Origin: Minisyncoccota bacterium | GTDB lineage: Bacteria > Patescibacteriota > Minisyncoccia > Phycocordibacterales > GCA-2747955 | Length of the DNA: 8,429 bases | Reading direction: 5' to 3' | Assembly: GCA_023143935.1 (NCBI GenBank) | Contig: JAGLGQ010000064.1 | Span: 1 to 8,429, forward strand | In this document: positions 5,781 through 8,429 of the stretch, piece after piece | Position numbering within the stretch: the first letter of the stretch is position 1 | Layout: the number at the start of each line of letters is the position of its first letter | The notes under the pieces: model-generated | The model's database searches: none | What the model saw: only the letters and a program-made list of their open reading frames with translations | What the model was told of the DNA's origin: nothing | Made by a program: the position numbers and the translations under genes

Positions 5781-5799
5781 TTACGAGCCTTGCTCGTAA
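5781..5799. repeat. Perfect inverted repeat between convergent genes
   Basis: TTACGAGC and GCTCGTAA form an 8-bp perfect stem around CTT. It is one of the few GC-containing hairpins in the window and lies between the stop codons of the VSD gene and dnaK. Neither side has a proper T-tract, so it is not a standard intrinsic terminator, though it could protect 3' ends or be a dispersed small repeat. Confidence 0.6.
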
Positions 5800-5812
5800 A
5801 AAATTATTTAAC

Positions 5813-5840
5813 AAAAAAAACACACTTAATTTAGTATGTT
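5813..5840 (-). terminator. Intrinsic terminator of dnaK
   Basis: On the - strand AACATACT pairs with AGTGTGTT (8 bp, one G-U) around a six-base loop and runs straight into a further six T. It begins 18 nt after the dnaK stop codon. Stem, loop and T-tract fit a Rho-independent terminator. The + strand side has a shorter T-run (5839-5843), so it may also stop the convergent transcript weakly. Confidence 0.72.
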
Positions 5841-5858
5841 TTTAAAAAATAAATCTAT

Positions 5859-7772
5859 TTATTTTTTTTCTTCCTTTTCTTCATCTACCACTTCCGCATC
5901 CTGTACATCTTCTCCGTCCTTTTTTTCTTCTCCGTCTTTCTTTTCATCTCCAGCACCTTTTTCTTCTGCCTGTTTTTGTAATTCAAGCATAATTTTTTGC
6001 GCTTCAATATTTAATTCATCAGTAGCTCTCTTAATCTCTTCCAAATCATCACCCTCTAATGCCTTTTTAACTTCTTGAACCTTTTCTTCAATACCTTTTT
6101 TAAGCTCATCAGAAAGTTTGTCTCCACCATCTTTAACAGATTTTTCCGACATAATTATCACAGCCTCTGCCTGATTTTTTGCATCTACCAACTCTTTTTT
6201 CTTTTTATCTTCATCTGCATTTGTTTCAGCATCTGCCTTCATCTTTTCAACTTCATCCTCTGAAAGCCCAGAAGAACCCTCAATTTTTATAGAATTTTCC
6301 TTTCCAGAAGTTTTATCCTTTGCAGAAACTTTTAAAATACCATTTGCATCAATATCAAAAGTAACCTCAATTTGAGGAACTCCTCTTGGTGCTGGTGGTA
6401 TTCCATCTAAAATAAACCTTCCCAAAGATTTATTATCTGTCGCCATAGACCTTTCACCTTGTACCACATGAATATCTGTAGAAGTTTGACTATCCGCCGC
6501 AGTTGAAAAAACTTGCGATTTTGAAGCAGGAATAGTTGTATTTTTCTCAATTAAATGAGTTGCTACTCCTCCTAAAGTCTCAATTCCTAAAGAAAGCGGT
6601 GTTACATCAAGCAACAATACATCTTTTACATCTCCTTGCAAAATCCCAGCTTGAATTGCAGCCCCCATTGCCACAACTTCATCCGGATTAATTGATTGAT
6701 TAACTTTTTTACCATTAAAAAGTTTTTCAACTGCTTCCACAATCTTCGGCATACGAGTTTGTCCTCCAACCATGATAATTTCATCAATATCAGAAATTTT
6801 AAATTTAGAATCTTTAACCACATCTTCTGTTATTTTAACAGCTCTTGCAATATACTCTTCCGCCATTTCTTCCAATTTAGCTCTAGTTAATTTTAAAGAT
6901 AAATTTTTTGGACCAGCATCTGTAACCGTAATAAACGGAATATTAATTTCAACTTCTTTTGAAGTAGAAAGTTCTCTTTTTACTTTTTCAGATTCATCAT
7001 CTAATCTTTGTAAAGCAGTAGTGTCCTTTCTTAAATCTATACCCTCTATTTTCTTAAATTCATCTGCCATCCAATCAATTAATTTGTAATCAATATCTCT
7101 ACCACCCATTGAATGATCTCCCCCCGTAGCTTTTACTTCTACAACTTTATCTCCTATTTCAAGCACTGATACATCAAAAGTACCACCACCAAAATCAAAT
7201 ACTACAATTTGTTGATCTTTCTTTTTATCAAAACCATAAGCTAAAGCTGCTGCTGTTGGTTCATTAATAATTCTCTTTACATCAAGACCAGCAATTTTTC
7301 CTGCATCAGTTGTAGCTTTTCTTTGATCATCATTAAAATAAGCAGGAACTGTTATAACAGCTTCCGTTACTTTTCCTCCAAGTTTTGCCTCTGCATCTGT
7401 CTTTAATTTTTGAAGAATCATAGCAGAAATTTCTTCTGGTCTTTTTTGTTCATCTCCAAATATAATTTCCACACCTCCCTTTGAACCCTTTTGAGTTTTA
7501 AAAGGGACTGCTTTTAGTGTTTTTTGAACATCTTTTTCATCATAACTATGACCAATAAGCCGTTTTATTCCCGTAATTGTATTTTCTGGGTTTGTAACAG
7601 CTTGCCGTTGAGCAAGTACTCCCACCAAAATATCTCCATTTTTTGATTTAGCAACCACAGACGGCGTCGTTCTGTTTCCTTCCGCATTTTCCAATACCTT
7701 TGGTTCTCCTCCTTCCATCACAGAAACAGCAGAATTAGTTGTACCTAAATCAATACCAATAATTTTTGTCAT
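5859..7772 (-). CDS. dnaK: Molecular chaperone DnaK (Hsp70)
   Basis: The 637-residue protein aligns along its length with bacterial DnaK (E. coli 638). It folds client proteins in an ATP-driven cycle that normally needs DnaJ and GrpE, which are not in this window. The ATPase domain shows DLGTTNS (8-14), K70, TVPAYFN (141-147), NEP with E171, and FDFGGGTFD (192-200). The linker [13 protein letters not shown] follows at about 384-396, then the substrate-binding domain to about 505 and a helical lid to about 600. The tail is lysine- and acid-rich with an EKKDGE repeat (610-621) and ends [11 protein letters not shown]. An unusual point is GGRD (223-226), where other DnaKs have GGDD or GGED. No SD precedes ATG 7772, no CIRCE operator is present, and the leader is described separately. 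Confidence 0.98.
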   Translation of the reverse strand: MTKIIGIDLGTTNSAVSVMEGGEPKVLENAEGNRTTPSVVAKSKNGDILVGVLAQRQAVTNPENTITGIKRLIGHSYDEKDVQKTLKAVPFKTQKGSKGGVEIIFGDEQKRPEEISAMILQKLKTDAEAKLGGKVTEAVITVPAYFNDDQRKATTDAGKIAGLDVKRIINEPTAAALAYGFDKKKDQQIVVFDFGGGTFDVSVLEIGDKVVEVKATGGDHSMGGRDIDYKLIDWMADEFKKIEGIDLRKDTTALQRLDDESEKVKRELSTSKEVEINIPFITVTDAGPKNLSLKLTRAKLEEMAEEYIARAVKITEDVVKDSKFKISDIDEIIMVGGQTRMPKIVEAVEKLFNGKKVNQSINPDEVVAMGAAIQAGILQGDVKDVLLLDVTPLSLGIETLGGVATHLIEKNTTIPASKSQVFSTAADSQTSTDIHVVQGERSMATDNKSLGRFILDGIPPAPRGVPQIEVTFDIDANGILKVSAKDKTSGKENSIKIEGSSGLSEDEVEKMKADAETNADEDKKKKELVDAKNQAEAVIIMSEKSVKDGGDKLSDELKKGIEEKVQEVKKALEGDDLEEIKRATDELNIEAQKIMLELQKQAEEKGAGDEKKDGEEKKDGEDVQDAEVVDEEKEEKK

Positions 7773-7829
7773 ATTTTTATATTAATTAATTCTTAATAAT
7801 TATCACTGTAAAAACTTACCCTTTTAAAA

Positions 7830-7845
7830 AGTTAAATTTTTAACT
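7830..7845 (-). promoter_or_regulatory. AU-rich hairpin with T-run in the dnaK leader
   Basis: On the - strand AGTTAA and TTAACT can pair around four bases and are followed by five T (7826-7830). It starts four nucleotides after the stop of the eight-codon leader ORF. The stem has little GC, so it is a weak terminator at best, but its position suits an attenuator-like element. Confidence 0.3.
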
Positions 7846-7849
7846 AGCT

Positions 7850-7876
7850 TCACAAAAGAAAAATATAGTCGTTCAT
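7850..7876 (-). CDS. Possible leader peptide upstream of dnaK (MNDYIFLL)
   Basis: An eight-codon ORF ending in TGA is preceded by AAGGAG (7885-7890) with an 8-nt gap to its ATG, the best Shine-Dalgarno arrangement in the window. It lies between the likely dnaK promoter and the dnaK start, 77 nt upstream of the latter. A weak hairpin with a T-run follows at once. It may be a regulatory leader peptide or the ribosome-binding part of a folded leader. With so short an ORF, chance cannot be excluded, but a strong SD where all main genes lack one is notable. Confidence 0.35.
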   Translation of the reverse strand: MNDYIFLL

Positions 7877-7978
7877 TTTATTCACTCCTTATTTTTCTAA
7901 CATTTTTTGAAAAATATTTACTTTTTTTGCAAATATTTAATTTAATTTTTATTTTAAAGCCCTAATGGACTACTTACC

Positions 7979-7987
7979 ATTATAACA
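7979..7987 (-). promoter_or_regulatory. Extended -10 promoter, probably of dnaK
   Basis: On the - strand TGTTATAAT is identical to the extended -10 of the exonuclease gene. Transcription would start near 7972 and give dnaK a leader of about 200 nt. A TTGACA (7992-7997) lies only 7 nt upstream of the hexamer, too close to serve as its -35. A small hairpin (AGTCC/GGGCT around ATTA, about 7959-7972) would sit at the very 5' end of the RNA. Confidence 0.55.
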
Positions 7988-8069
7988 TACCTGTCAACTA
8001 ACTTCAGAAAAAAAGTCTAAACCTCCGAAATAACATCAAAATTATTTAAACTACCAGTAATTACAAACC

Positions 8070-8279
8070 CTATAGCTCTTTTTGAATTTCCTTATTTTTT
8101 ATAAAATAAAAAACTTTCGGAGGAGTACCTTTTTTTTGAATTACCTTTTCTTCAACTAATGCCTTTAAGTGCCTATGAACCATTTGTCTAGAAATCGAAA
8201 AAACATAAAAAATATCTATGGGTGTAACTTTCTCTTTTTTTTTAATATATTTAACAATTTCTTGTTTTGTGGTTGTCAT
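8070..8279 (-). CDS. Small winged-helix DNA-binding regulator
   Basis: This 69-residue protein is essentially one winged helix-turn-helix domain and is predicted to bind DNA as a transcription regulator. Helix 1 covers about 3-16, helix 2 about 19-27, and the recognition helix SRQMVHRHLKALVEEKV runs 30-46. The wing is formed by IQKKGTPPKVFYFI (47-60). It resembles ArsR/DeoR-type domains that appear at the N-terminus of larger proteins, but there is no effector or dimerisation domain after it. ATG 8279 lies directly against a 27-bp palindrome that covers the probable -10, so negative autoregulation is the simplest reading. No SD is present and the stop is TAG. dnaK lies downstream on the same strand, but a separate promoter lies between them. 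The function beyond DNA binding is unknown. Confidence 0.75.
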   Translation of the reverse strand: MTTTKQEIVKYIKKKEKVTPIDIFYVFSISRQMVHRHLKALVEEKVIQKKGTPPKVFYFIKNKEIQKEL

Positions 8280-8306
8280 GTTTACAGTTTACAGTAAACT
8301 GTAAAC
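8280..8306. promoter_or_regulatory. 27-bp palindromic operator at the regulator start codon
   Basis: Two exact 13-bp arms, GTTTACAGTTTAC and its reverse complement, flank one central base. Each arm holds two copies of GTTTAC at a 7-bp step, so there are four binding elements, two in each direction. The palindrome touches the ATG at 8279. Within it, on the - strand, TAAACT (8286-8291) lies six bases before the ATG, a leaderless -10 position like that of the MBL-fold gene. A bound protein would block RNA polymerase and initiation directly. Confidence 0.8.
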
Positions 8307-8429
8307 TTTTGTAACCCTTAATTTTATTCAACACAAAAAATCCCTAAAAAATCAAAAAAAATATTTATAAATTAAAGAAAAAAATATACGAAGATTAAAA
8401 ACACAACGGGTCACAAGCTCCGCTATAGC
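8307..8429. other. Right-edge non-coding region
   Basis: Apart from sequence upstream of the regulator promoter I see nothing identifiable. The last 24 bases are much richer in G and C than the rest and end in the palindrome GCTATAGC (8422-8429). They may be the edge of a gene or repeat outside the window. No start codon or complete ORF supports a call. Confidence 0.4.

Larger units (their letters stand above)
7773..8069. other. dnaK leader and intergenic region
   Basis: These 297 bases between the regulator gene and dnaK hold, in the direction of dnaK transcription, an SD-like TTTCGGAGG (8022-8030), the extended -10 promoter (7979-7987), a small 5' hairpin, an SD-led eight-codon ORF (7850-7876) and a weak hairpin (7830-7845). 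There is no CIRCE element (TTAGCACTC inverted repeat) and no evident sigma-32 promoter, so heat control by HrcA is not supported. Confidence 0.55.

Noticed and set aside
5781..5799. Intrinsic terminator of the VSD gene
   Set aside because: The stem is perfect but neither strand has a T-tract after it.
5836..6078. Ser/Phe-rich + strand open frame opposite the dnaK 3' end
   Set aside because: It is the complement of the Lys/Glu-rich DnaK tail and has no start signal.
7773..7900. CIRCE/HrcA operator before dnaK
   Set aside because: No TTAGCACTC or GAGTGCTAA is present; CACTCC at 7883-7888 belongs to the SD of the leader ORF.
424..8279. UGA reassignment (code 4 or 25)
   Set aside because: None of the eight main genes ends in TGA, but all are complete in the standard code with no breaks; TAA/TAG preference fits low GC.
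8389..8429. Partial gene at the right edge
   Set aside because: The frame is open for only a few codons, has no ATG in view, and matches no family I recognise.

Overview
The window is very AT-rich DNA from a bacterial chromosome. Nothing points to phage or a transposon. Bacterial traits are a canonical ParB-binding parS sequence, extended -10 promoters (TGnTATAAT type), a bacterial DnaK and a class II tRNA-Ser(GCU) without an encoded CCA end. The very low GC content, compact genes, absence of Shine-Dalgarno sites before every main gene, and a lone dnaK without grpE/dnaJ or CIRCE would suit a reduced lineage such as Patescibacteria (CPR). That assignment is an inference, since no taxonomic marker settles it.

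Layout. Positions 1-286 hold a dense non-coding array of parS sites and parS half-sites, followed by 117 nt without a single G and then a nearly leaderless gene for a DEDDh exonuclease (424-1158, +). Convergent to it are a trans-isoprenyl diphosphate synthase (1185-2192, -), a sodium:solute symporter (2298-3650, -) and tRNA-Ser(GCU) (3679-3767, -). A 141-residue cysteine-containing protein of unknown function follows (3900-4325, -). Divergent from it are an UlaG-like metallo-beta-lactamase-fold hydrolase (4468-5130, +) and a small protein that looks like a free-standing voltage-sensor domain (5205-5738, +). These face dnaK (5859-7772, -) across a terminator. dnaK has a leader of about 200 nt carrying an eight-codon ORF with a strong SD. 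A 69-residue winged-helix regulator (8070-8279, -) starts directly against a 27-bp palindrome that is probably its own operator.

How it fits together. The genes do not form one pathway. Most seem to be transcribed singly from extended -10 promoters placed so close to the ATG that the mRNAs would be leaderless or nearly so. The + strand is C-rich and G-poor even inside some + strand genes, which suggests that the - strand is the leading strand and the fork travels right to left, towards the parS array.

The main discovery candidate is the left-edge array. It has three complete parS palindromes at exactly 40-bp steps (one perfect), a fourth cut by the window edge, and ten isolated half-sites, eight of them in direct-repeat groups at 11-bp steps. 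Ordinary parS loci are isolated palindromes, so this looks like an elaborated centromere, or a combined centromere and origin. The VSD-only protein, the palindrome at the regulator's start codon and the dnaK leader are secondary leads.
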